From Mytilus edulis (lineage: Eukaryota; Mollusca; Bivalvia; Mytilida; Mytilidae), in NCBI RefSeq assembly GCF_963676685.1, contig NC_092345.1:80231592-80295591 (forward strand): 64,000 nt of DNA. The letters run 5' to 3'. This document shows positions 44,334 through 57,800 of the stretch, in pieces. The notes below the pieces were generated by a model. It was given only the letters and a program-made list of their open reading frames with translations. It made no database searches and was not told the origin of the DNA. The position numbers and the translations under genes were made by a program. How positions within the stretch are numbered: position 1 is the first letter of the stretch; each line of letters begins with the position of its first letter.

Positions 44334-45802
44334 TTAACAATTACAGTGACTAATTTTGACAGAATTGTCATCACAGCACTTTTTGATTTGATACAAACTA
44401 GCACTTGTCTGTTTCATACAATAATTCTCATCATCATCTTCATTACAATACTGACTCATTAACCGATCATCATACAATGAAAAGCGTCCATGTTTGACTT
44501 TCACAGGTGTTTTTACACGGCGCTTTATTTTAAATTTCCTGTCTTGTATATTGTTCTGTGGATATGTTTGACTAGAGTTGACTTTGTAGTTGTGTCCTTT
44601 TAATTTGAGTGAATCAGGTCGATGAAGTTTCAATACTCCATTCTCGTCTTTGTAAGGAGATATATCTGAAGTACTTTTTGAGTACTTTTCGTCATTTTCT
44701 TTATCTTTTATCACAAGTTTGAACTTCTGTGGCTGGAACAACTCCATACGAGCAATTCCAATTTCATCAGAGAGATCTGGCAACACTCTATCATCTGGTT
44801 CTGTTGAGTCTTCTGAAGTGTCTGTCCCAATTGGATTGGAAACATTAATATTTGAAGGTCTATGAATTGGCCTTCCATTCTGTATACTGACAACTAAATC
44901 TTTGTGTCTGTTTTGTTGATCATGGTTTGATGGTGTTTGATTATACATGTTAGCACTGTTTTTGTTTGGTCTTAGACCTGGATTTATACTGGGTTGACGT
45001 GAAGCACTAATCCTTTCATTTAACTGAACACCACTGTCACTTTCAGCATTTACAGATTGCACATTCCCATTAACGTTTGATTTTCCCCAGGGTTTTGAAC
45101 CCAAGTGGAAAAAACCTAAAGGATTAAATCCTCTCTGTCCAAATAATTTTTCCAAAAAAGTTTTTTTAGCCTCGGTTTTATTTCCAGCGTTTATTATATT
45201 AGCATTTTTGGGTCTTGTTCCCATACCTGTTCTGTGAACTTGGTTCTGCAGATATGGAATCGGTGCATGAACATGCCGTGTATTCATATTTAACACATCA
45301 CTTTGAACTAAAGAAGTATCTAAATTTTCATTGACATTATCCAACTGACTGTCATTTAGAGATAAATTATTATTCATATTATGCAGTTCATTTCCATATA
45401 TCAATGTATTACCAGAGATGGCAAGTTCTTCATCACTACGTTTGTGTGTATTTCTTTCCACAGTTGGATTATGACCTTGGTGGGGTTGAAGGACACGGTT
45501 ATTCTTCTCTAGCATTACATTAAAATTTTTCTGGAATGTTTCCCCTTCTGAAGGGGTTGAAGGTATAAAAGTTTCAACAGTAGAATTTGATACACTCATC
45601 CCTCTACGAGGAAATGAGTTATCAATGTCACGACTGACATTGGTATTTGGTGGAGAACTAATTATAAGATGACCTGTACTGCTGTCATTTAGTTCTGAGA
45701 TCTCTGGTCGTAATGAAGAGGGTCCTGTTGAGACAGATGGCCCATCTATACCCTCCATAGTAGTACTGAACATATTACTGGTGGTTGTCAGAGGAGTTGG
45801 TG
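44334..45802 (-). CDS. BMPR2: BMPR2 last exon: cytoplasmic tail
   Basis: Acceptor CTATTTTTAG, phase 1, about 489 codons to TAA. The tail is low-complexity, rich in N, S, T and P. Conserved [19 protein letters not shown] lies about 65 residues before the end, and the C-terminus is cysteine-containing (KKCCDDNS…CNC). Vertebrate BMPR2 also encodes its tail mostly in one large exon. Confidence 0.85.
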
Positions 45803-48800
45803 CTAAAAATAGAAGAAAACAATTTTAGACTTTCCCTCATGAAACTTGAGGCTGACCTGCATCAATTTACTTACTTGGTTCAGATCCATACTTTATAGTA
45901 TTGACCCTCAGATCTGTACTTACTGTCTTTTTGCTATTGGGATATACAAGTACTGGCTATTTCCAATCTGTGTAGTATTTCTATTTGTATCCATCTGATG
46001 AGTTTAGCCTTTTTCAACGGATTTTTATAGTTTGTTCTTATGTTGTACTGTTACACCACTGTCCAAGGTTAGGGGAGGGTTAGGATCTCGCTAACATGTT
46101 TAACACCGCCTCATTCTGTATGGATGTGTCTGTCCCAAGTCAGGAGCATGTAATTCAGTGGTTGTCGTTTTTTGATGTGTTACATATTTGTTTTTCGTTT
46201 ATTTTTTGTACATAAATTAGGTCATTAGTTTTCTTGTTTGAATAGTTTTACATTTGTCATGTTGGGGCCTTTTATAGCTGACTATGCGGTAAGGGCTTTG
46301 CTCATTGTTAAAAACCATACAGTGACCTATAGTCATTAATTTCTGTGTCATTTGCTCTCTTGTTGAGAGTTGTCTCATTGGCAATCATACCACATCTTCT
46401 TTTTTATATTGTATCCTTTCCACCCATAGTTTTTACCTTTATTCTTAGACTCTTGCACCCAAAGGGTCATCATATCTAACATTCTTTCTTCAACACACAT
46501 AGATGTCAGTCTAGCTTCAGCATCATGGTCCCAGCAATCTTCCATTGTATCTTTTAATGCCCGCACAGCCTGAAATGTTCATTTTTTGGAAAAAAGTTGT
46601 TTAATAAGAGACAAAATATTGTTATTTACTGCTTTTCTGCTAAGCATATAGCATTTGGGATGGAGAGTAAATAATCGTTGCTCTGACTCTGAATAATATG
46701 TATTTTAGGGTTATTGTCTTTTGTGAGTTCATGGATTTATCATGATTCATTTTGTGTAAGTTAATTCAGGATTGGGCATAAACAAAAATTTTGGTTTGTC
46801 TTTTAGGTTATAGTAAGCCTGCATTTTAAAAATATTTGTCACTTGGGGTTAAGCAAACATTTATCAATTATTAACCTTAAGGTTAACTTGTCATCAGATG
46901 TACTTGTTACAGCTTGCAGATAGCTAAACAAGGTAAATAAAGTGCTTTGCAATCACAATTACCCATTCAAATACATCATAAAAGATTTAAAAAAGAAAAT
47001 TAATACAATGTATTCCTTAATCAGCATAAATTTAATAGTAATTCATAAAGCTAATCATCTCAAGACAATACATCATTTCTGTTATATACATAATTTAAAA
47101 GCAGTGCAAGGGAGATAATCAATATTTGGATTACCTCCCTTACACAGATTTAAAATTGTCTTAATTTTTTTTGCCCCCAATTTCTAAACGGTTTCAGTCA
47201 TAACCCCCTATAGCCAATCCTAACCATCTCTTTATGGTATGGAAACTTGTGGTATAATTTCAGAGAAATCCATACACTTAAAAGTTATTGTCTGGAAACT
47301 CGAAAAATGCTTATTCATGCCTCTTTTTGACCCCTATATTCCTAAACTGTTTGGACCATAACCCCCATAATCAATCCCAACCTTCCTTTTGTAGTTATAA
47401 ACCTTGTGTTTAAATTTCATAGATTTCTATTTACTTATACTAAAGTCATAATCCGGAAACCAACTGTCTTCTAAAGGACGACGACGATGTGATACCAATA
47501 TACGACCACAGGTCGTATAAAAAGGAAAGTCTATGAATTTTTTAAATACAATTCAAATGATACTGAGCAGCATTTTTTTCACCATATTTAACATAGGTTT
47601 TATAAAGATATGTGGTAAAATGATATCTTTTTTCTTGCTGTGATTTTTATATTTTTATCAAAAGGGTCATGCATGGATGTATCATCATTCATGTTTTTTA
47701 AGTTAAATGAAGACTAGACATAAGCCATAGCTCTTCTGTGTCTTTTAGGTTATTTTACAGACACAGGAATGCCTTATAAATAGTCTTGCCAACCTTTTTG
47801 TTCTAGGTGACATGAATGTTTTTACATAAAAACAATTACCTGATTATAGTCTTTCCATACTTCAGAAAACTTTGGTCTAACTTTATTACGGGACACCAGA
47901 ATTTGCATTTCTTCAAATGTTGGATGTAATCCAGCTTCCTTCTGGTATGGTAAGGTATAGTCAGGCACTGGTACACCTAAAATCAAACAAACTCATTTAA
48001 TTTTAGCATACAGAAAGCATCTCAAATTTCAATGACACTATGGTCGTCTGTAAACTATTATGTCCGAGTCTTATTTCTTAGGCTCTGAACAAGGACTAAA
48101 GGTAATTATCGCTATTTTAAAAAATTTTACTCTGATCTTACTGACTGATTATTTCCCTTCTAAGCCCTGGGTTCTCAGCACAGTAGAGTGATGTGAAAAA
48201 TAATCGCTAGAAACTAAGGGCACACTTGCTGTTACAACAAAATTAACAACGTTGCCATAGGTTATCATCGGTCATCTCAACTCGATTGCTTTTCTCACTT
48301 TCACTGTAACAGCTCAAGCAAGAAAATCAATCTTGTTTAGATGACCAACAATAATCTTTAAGCAGGGCACTACTCTAACAATTCAAACACCTTTTTGAGG
48401 TGAAAAATTTCTAGATATCTTTTATGCAAACAGGAGGCTCTCAAGAGCCTGTGTCGCTCACCTTGGTCTATGTGCATATTATCAATGGACACAGATAAAT
48501 TCATGACAAAATGGTGTTTTTGTGATGGTGATGTGTTTGTAGATCTTTCTTTACTGAACATTCTTGTTGCTACAAATATTTCTCTCTATAATGAACTTGG
48601 CCCAGTATTTACAGTGGAAAATATTTCCTAAAAACATGACGAAAAAGTTGTAAATAATTGACTATAAAGGGCAATAACTCCTTAAGGGGTCAATTGAAAA
48701 TTTTGGTCATGTTGACTTATTTGTAGATCTTATTTTGCTGAACATTATTGCTGTTTACAGTTTATCTCTTTCTATAATAATATTCAAGATAATAACCAAA

Positions 48801-51800
48801 ATCTGCAAAATTTCCTTCAAATTACTTATTTCGGGGCAGCAACCCAATAACCGGTTGTCCTATTCATTTGAAAGTTTCAGGGCTGATAGATTTTCACTTG
48901 AAGAACAATTTTACTCCATGTCAGATTTTCTCTAAATGCTTTGGTTTCAGAGTTATAAGCCAAAATCTACATTTCACTCCTAAGTTCTATTTTTAGCCAT
49001 GGTGGCCATCTTGGTTGGTTGGCCGGGTCACGCCACACAATTTTTAAACTAAATACCCCAAAGATGAGTGTGGCCATGTTTGGATTAATTTGGCCCAGTA
49101 GTTTCAGAGGAGAAGATTTTTGTAATAAATTACTAAGATTTACGAAAATATGGTTAAAAATTGACTATAAAAGGCAATAACTCCTAAAGGGGTCAACTGA
49201 CCATTTCGGTCATGTTGACTTATTTGTAAATCTTACTTTGCTGAACATTATTGCTGTTTACAGTTTATCTTTATCTATAATAATATTCAAGATAATAACC
49301 AAAAACAGCAAAATTTTCTTAAAATTACATATTCAGGGGCAGCAACCCAACAACGGATTGTCTGATTCATCTGAAAATTTCAGGGCAGATAGATCTTGAC
49401 CTGATAAACAATTTTACCCCCATGACAGATTTGCTCTAAATGCTTTGGTTCTTGAGTTATAAGCCAAAAACTGCATTTTACCCCTATGTTCTATTTTTAG
49501 CCATGGCGGCCATCTTGGTTGGTTGGCAGGGTCACGCCACACATTTTTTAAACTAGATACCCCAATGATGATTGTGGCCAAGTTTGGTTTAATTTGGCCC
49601 AGTAGTTTCAGAGGAGAAGATTTTTGTAAAAGTTAACGACGACGGACGCCAGACGCAAAGTGATGGGAAAAGCTCACTTGGCCCTTCGGGCCAGGTGAGC
49701 TAAAAAGTTGCTTTTTTAATAAATACTGAAACAATGCAACTGTCTTTGCCTGAAGCCACCCATTTAGCAGATGAAAAAAAAAAAGCTCTTCATCAGCAAA
49801 TAATAAAATCAATGTCATGAATATTTTCCAAAATCTTAACAGTTAAACGTTGTAGAAAATCTTAGTTAAAATATAGTCGTTTGTTATCTGATATTGCGTG
49901 TTTTTTTTTACATAAAAATAAAATGCAAACTTTACCATTATATAAACAAGTACATCTTGTAGCAATCTCCCATATCACAAGTCCTAAGGCATAAATATCT
50001 ATTTGCTTCAAAGAAGTTTCCGATTCTCGTAGGTTAGCAGCACCATCCAGTAGTTCTGGAGCCATGTATCGAAGCGTACCAACCTTAAAAAAATCATATA
50101 AATATATATATATATATATTGTAATCAAAACTGGGAATACAGCGTAAATTGTTAAAACAGGATATACTGTTGTCAGGTCATTAAAGATTGCATATTTTGG
50201 CTTTAATATTGATTCACTTAAGGGGTTTTGGCATAAAAAATAAACACATTTGTTCTAAAACCAGTTGTTGGCATGATACTGATAATGTTCTTCTCATATA
50301 TTTTATGGTGTATGATACTAAACCCTGAACTAGAACACATTTTTGTTTAGGAGCCAGCTGAAGCACGCCTTCGGGTGCTGAATTTTCTCGCTGTATTGAA
50401 GACCTATTGGTAGTCCTTTTTTCTGCTCTTTGGTAAGGTTGTTGTCACTTTGACACAATCCCCATTTCCAGTCTCAATTTTGATATCCACCAAAAAATTT
50501 GAAATTACTTTTCAAAAGTGGTGGAAATATTAATAGGATGTTTATTTTACTAAAAAAAAAGAAATTGAAAAAAGCCCTCCTTCAATGGATATTTTTCTGA
50601 AACATATACTGGTAATATCTATAAAGCAGATAAAATATAGTTGATTTGGTCTGAAAAAAAATACTTACATCTTGCAAAGAAGCCTGTTCAGCACTTTCAT
50701 AATGTCCATTTTTCATAAGTTTAGAGCCAACAGTGGCTATGGAAAACCCTAGATCTCCTATTATACATGTGTTGTCTGGATTTACTAGAATATTCCTTGT
50801 ATTTATATCCCTGTGAGCTATTGTAGGCTTAAACTGATCTGAAAACACAAATCAAGTCACTTTTATATATGTTGTGTACAAGACGTAAATTTGTACAAAT
50901 TAAAACTTGTAGAGGGTTTTTGTACAAGTTTTAAGTTTTTTTTACACATACCATTTTGCACCAGGTGGTAACTTGTGCTAAAAGTTCATCTTCTAAAAAT
51001 GTATCAGTTAAATGTCTTAAATTCAAATGTTTACACTTCAAATCTATGTTTCTTGGTATTCTCCTTCCCCTCAAACTGAAAATAAGGACTCCTGGATGGT
51101 TTAAATTCTAATTCTATTTTTCTCCTTGTACCAAAATCATATCCATAAAAAGTCTTTTTGTGTTCTTTGTGTATTATGTTTTTGGTATGAATGCTCATTT
51201 TAGACTGTATCATGTAGTCTTGGAAATATAAAAATAAAAGAAATATTTGAAACAAAAGACTGTGTGCTTGCATCATCCATTTGTATTAATCAGTTCATAA
51301 AACACTGTACAAGTTATAATTAGTATAACAGTACAATTTGTACACAACATATACTCTACACTCAATAAAATAGTTGTCTTTTCAGAATAAACTGACTATT
51401 TTTGTTTCTGAAACCATTTGTTATAGTATATCTTCCCAATATTTAATGGCAAACAGCATGCAACTATAAAAATGTTTCATAAAAATCTGCTTTTAAACTT
51501 TAAATGCTACACTTTTTATATACAAACAACAATGAAAAAAACTCCTTTTGTATACTGCTGAAATCAAAACAATGTATTTTTCAATATAATCTGATCAAAT
51601 AAGTTGACATTTGGTATATTCTTTTTTCTAATAATCCAGTTGTAATTTTTTTCTAAAGAACAATTATATTAGATTTCAACTTTAAAATTTTAAAGATACA
51701 TAAAAGTTGACAATCAGTGACAATGACTACAAATTAAATGTTTTACCTCCTTTTTCTATCTGGGTGTGAAGATGAGAAAGTCCCTTCACAATAGTTAAAG

Positions 51801-54800
51801 CCATTCTACAAAAAGTTGACCAATCAACTGTGTTGTTCTTCAAATAGCAGTGTAAGTTCCCAACTGGACAATATGACAGAACTACCCAGTACTGTTTATA
51901 GCCTTCCATAGTTAATCTTTCTTCACAGCCATAGAATTTCAACAAATTTTCATGTTCCATGAAAGGAAGTGAGTATATATATTTTTCGTTTAAGTATAAC
52001 TGTCTATGATTTGACTGAAACATTTTTATTGCAACATTCAAAGTTCCCATTGTTCCTTGCCAAACCTCACTATTTCTTCCACGACAAACCTGTTTTTCTA
52101 ATTCAACACCTTCTAGTTCCATACCTCTTGGAGGCGGGGCTTCCACTAGGTGGAGTGAATCATTTGATGCTTTTTTAGAGACTAAACAAAGTCTATATAA
52201 TAAGTAGACGCCCATTATAATTAATGCCACTGAAACAACAGAAACAAGGGAGATAATAATTGTCTTCTCCTTGTACTGGCTGTATTCTTCTGCCAAATGT
52301 TTAGCACCTGCCAAAGATATAAAAAAATATCCTAGTTTTAATAAAGCTTCTCCAAATATTTTTTCTCATTTTCTTGAAATAATGCTTTCTAATTTGTATA
52401 TTTTCTTATCATTATATATTTTTTAAATCATTATTTGCAGACTAGTGAACAAATATTATGATGAAGTATGGATGCTTTTTAGCTTCATTTAGTGTATGTA
52501 CAAACTGCTGATAAACCATTTGTCAAATCCTAATATTGAAATTATTAGTAAAGCTGAATGTTTTTTTTCATGTAACATTATTTTTACTATGTTACAATGA
52601 AATAGATATTTCATTAACAATAAGACTCTTTTTTAAATCATATTCCTTGTTTGCACCCTTAATATACATGTGAGCACCAAATTAACTTATGAATCATTTA
52701 TGTGATATAAAGGCTATATTATGTCAGCAGAAAGCTTGATATAGTTCCATATGTAGTTGTTTTCATCAAATGTTTCAAAGATTTTTGTCATGATTGGAAT
52801 AAGTTGTTGTATAAAAAACATTTACGGCCTAGCCAAGATCAGATGTGCATTTTGTGTTTCACATGAAGTCAAAAATGAGTATCACCTCAGGGAAAAACTC
52901 TTTTGATATTTTGGTTCAAAAATGGTTTAAATTATGAAAAATTGCTATCGTTAGGCTAACACTGGAAGCATTTATATAATTACATGCAGTTTTTGGAAGA
53001 AATATTTAATATTTTTATTAAATAAATGGTGTTTAAAAACTGTATAATTTTCTTTAATGGTTGGCTTCAAGACATGGTCACCAGTGTCAGATTTTATGTC
53101 AATGACAAAGACAACAAAATATGTTTAGAATTATTGAATATCAAACATTTTAATTGAAAAAAAAATGACAAGAACATGTTTAACTCACAGTTATTTCAAA
53201 CAACAGTAGCTTTCTTTGATCATTAATCTTATCTGATAAAACTGTATCTAAAATTATCTATAAATAACAAAACTTCCAAAAAAAACCTTTCTTTTGGTGT
53301 ATAGAACATTAAAATAACTTGATGCATATTCTTACAATAAACAATCAAACTTAGCAATACAATTTATATGTTTTGTCTACGGACAAGACATTGTATTCAT
53401 ATTTAATGAAATGCATTATTAAAACCTAATTTTGATAAAGCTGAAAGTGTTCTCTTGAAAAAAAAACATACATTTTATCAGGTTTATCTATCAAATGATG
53501 CTTAACTTCGAGGAAAATGGAAACAAATACATTTTGATAATGTCTACGGACAAGACATTTTATTGATATTCAATTAAATGCTTTCAAAGATGATTGTTAA
53601 AGTTAAGATTAAAAGTTACTAATTATATTTTAAGCTGTGTTTTTTAAATTTTGGAAAATATAAAAATGTACCCATAATTCTTTACATATATCTCAATAAT
53701 TTATTGATTTAGCCAAACTGAAGACATTCTTTTAACTGAAATCCATATATCTGACTGCTTAAAACAATCAAACTATTATTAAAACTCAATTTTGACATAG
53801 TTGAATGTGTTCTCTTAAAAAAAATAACATACAATTTACCTATCAAATTAGGCTGAAATCAAGGAAATTGGATACAAATATATTGTGGTAATGTCTACGG
53901 ACAAGACAATTTCAGTTAAAAAAAAAATCTGTTAGAATTAATTGTGACTATATTCATGTTGAAAATACTGAGTTTTAATTTGAATAGATAACTTTCATCA
54001 CCTATAAATAAGATTTAAGTTCCATAGCAGACAAATAATTGAATTTAATACTTGTTATGTACAAGTGTCTTGTCCGTAGACACTTCCTCATCTGCTGTTA
54101 ATACTGAAATGCAAAAGATAGAGTTAGAGAGAGAGAAACACTTTTTCTTCATTTTATTTAGTTAATCTTTTAAGGTATGCATCAACTGGAATAAACAATA
54201 TTGAAGTAAAATAAGGTGATTTTATGACTGATAATCTGACACTTTTTAAAATCCACTGCTGTAAAGTAATTTTACAAAAATTGAGAACACTTAAATTACC
54301 ATTTATTTATTAAAAATAAGATATTTCTAAGTTTAAACAACACATAGAACTAATTAAGACCCATAAAGCCAAGCAATATTGATAAAAAGACATGTCTACG
54401 GACAAGATGGTAGCAAAAAATGTTAGTAGTGTTTTCATATCTACAAAAGAACAGGAACTTAGCAATGCAACATTAATGTAATTATGCTTCCAGTTTACTA
54501 GGGAATGCATGTCTACGGACAAGACATTTTTTCACTTTATTTGTATATCCAACTTTAATGGCATATATCTCCAGCTAGGGTACTGGAATTTTGATAAATG
54601 AGGTAGTTTTTGATAATGTATATACTAGAAGAGAAAACAAAACACATTATAGCATAAATTTGATTTATTTTTCTCTTTTATCAATACACTGAGCAAGCTA
54701 AAAACAAAAGTACAAAATTGCATAACAAGCGCATAGTATTCAACTTTTTATCATAACTTTGTAACAACTGAAGATTTTTTGTTGCAACAACCAGTAAAAG

Positions 54801-57800
54801 AAAGAAGAATAAATTGTCTATAACAGTGAACCAATAATGTAGTTCAAATTAAGTTCACTTATTAACTATCAATTGATAAAAACAGGTAAATTTTAAATGA
54901 AACAACATAACGTGTAATTTTGCCCATTTTCAGCGTGTATTTTACTGTTTTTTTTTCAAAACAGTAACACCTATACATGATATTTGATATTCATTGTGAA
55001 ACCCTACATTCTCTTCTTCAGTTCAAAGATGTATTACTTATGTAAAGTTTATCTTTTTGTCTTTACAAGCCTATAACATAGACCCAATATGAAATGCACA
55101 TCTGATCTTGGCTAGGCCGTTAGAGATCTCAATTGTTTTATTATCACTCTCTGTGCTAATATTTAAAAATCTGAAAATGTCTTACCAGAATATTGAGGAT
55201 CTTCTGTTGTATGCTGGGAAGGGTCATATATATCTGACATGTTTGTATTACATAAGTTACCATAACAACAGCAATATTTAGCTTTGGTAGAACGTCTGTT
55301 TGCAACACATGGACCTACTGTACAATACTTGTCATCAGATTTTTGCCAACATCCTACAAAATAACATCTGTTATCAATTAACCTTACATATATATAATAA
55401 ACAATTCTATTGGATGTCATGTTATCATGTGACATGGAATAATTCATTTAATTTTCATTCTAATAAATGGCTAAAAATTTACACCAAGCAGAGAATATAT
55501 ACCTTTTATTATACCTCAGTTATCATTTTCCATATATAACATAAGTACACACTATTTTCACTAATTTGCAAATTACAAGCTTTGAACTATTGGTCCTGTA
55601 AAAAATTTCCAACTATTGGACCTAGGTGAAACTATGAGACCGCAAGCGTCATTAAGTAAGCGGAATTTAAATGCAGCTAAGCGATTGGAGGATTTTGAAA
55701 ATAACGCGGATGTAACGACGTCGTATTTTACCTATTGTATAGGGTTGAGGCCAGAGCAAGACGTACCCTTAGCATTTAAACATATCTATGTAAACGTTAT
55801 GGTTTCAGGTTTCTTCTGATTCTTATTCGTGGAATAGTAAATTTATTGTCCCTCGGATACAACTATTGCCCTTGACTACGCCTCAGGACAATAGTTGCTC
55901 CTAGTGACAATAAACTTACTATGCCACTCATATCCAGTCAATAAGTATACAATATATTCAAAAACCTTTTGAGCTTCTTTGTTTCCATTCAAATAAAATG
56001 GCAACAGCCACATTAGAAAACCATTTTCAGGGCAATAAATATGTTAAAGAACGAGTACATACACATGTATCAGATATTTTAAGACACAAAATAATGTTCT
56101 AACATAAGCTTTTTTGAAAATGCTTCCCCTGTTATTTTGGCATAATAAAATCATTTTTTAGTAGCAATAAACAAAAGAACTATGTCAATTGGACATGCTT
56201 TGATACTATTTATGCACTTGAATTTTTACTTGATAACATTTTTGTTCGCTTTGGAGATTCCGTATATCGTCAAGTTATTGGAATTCCAATGGGGACTAAC
56301 TGTGCACCACTTATTGCGGACCTGTTTTTGTATTGTTATGAGTTACAATTTATGACTAAAATTAGCAAAGACCCATCAAAACAACATTTGATACAAAAAT
56401 TTAACAATACTTTTAGATATTTGGATGATATATTGGCTCTAAATAATGACGACTTCAGTATGTATACTAAAGAAATTTATCCTGTAGAACTTACTTTAAA
56501 TAAAGCTAATGATAACAATGACCACTGCCCTTTCCTCGATCTTGATATCTATATCATAAACGGGAAGCTTAATACAAAAATTTATGATAAAAGAGATGAT
56601 TTTTCATTTCCTATTGTTAATTATCCATTTTTAGATGGTGACGTTCCCTTGTCACCATCTTATGGTGTTTATATATCTCAACTTGTACGATTCGCTCGTG
56701 TATGTAACAATGTATTAGATTTTAGCGAGAGAAATTTATGTATTACTGAAAAATTATTACACCAGGGTTTTCGATATCACAAACTGGTCAAAACATTTAC
56801 TAAATTTTATCACCGGTATAAGGAAATAATTCGTAAATATAACTCAACATGCAGACATCTTATACGTTCAGGTATTTCACATCCAAAATTTTATGGAAAT
56901 ATTCTTTATAAAGCACAAAAATGTCAGTATTCTCCTCAGAAACTAACAAAACCTTTAAATAGACTTATTAAAAGGGGATATAGTTACGATACTGTTGTCA
57001 GGTCATTAAAGATTGCATATTTTGGCTTTAACATTGATTCACTGATAGGGTCTTTGCATCGGAACTAAACACATTTATTTCTAAAAAAACAGTTGTTGGC
57101 ATGACACGGGTTATGTTCTTCTCATATATTTTATGATAGTATGATACTAAACCCCTAACGGGAGGGATTGTACCTGATATTCATATGATGAAGACATAAT
57201 CTTTCAATCAGTTTAATTGAGGTCTGGAGCTGGCATGTCAGTTAACTGCTAGTAGTCTGTTGTTATTTATGTATTATTGTCATTTTATTTATTTTCTTTT
57301 GTTACATCTTTTGACATCAGACTCGGACTTCTCTTGAACTGAATTTTAATGTGCGTATTGTTATTGTTTTACTTTTCTACATTGGCTAGAGGTATAGGGG
57401 GAGGGTTGAGATCTCATAAACATGTTTAACCCCGCCGCAATTTTGCGCCTGTCCCAAGTCAGGAGCCTCTGGCCTTTGTTAGTCTTGTATGATTTTAAAT
57501 TTTAGTTTCTTGTGTATAATTCGGAGTTTAGTATGACGTCCATTATCACTGTACTATTATGCATATTTTAGGGGCCAGCTGAAGGACACCTACGGGTGCG
57601 GGAATTCTCGCTACATTGAAGACCCATTGGTTACCTTCGGCTGTTGTTTGCTCTATGGTCGGGTGGTTGTCGCTTTGACATATTCACCATTTCCTTTCTC
57701 AATTTTATGGTTCTTAGATAGGTAAATATCAAATCCCCAAAAGCTTATTTTACTGTGGGTGCAACAACCTACACAAGAACAAATGCATTTCAATGATACG

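Noticed and set aside
55616-55819. 67-codon frame
   Set aside because: Lies in intron sequence next to a hairpin element, no homology recognised and no splice context.
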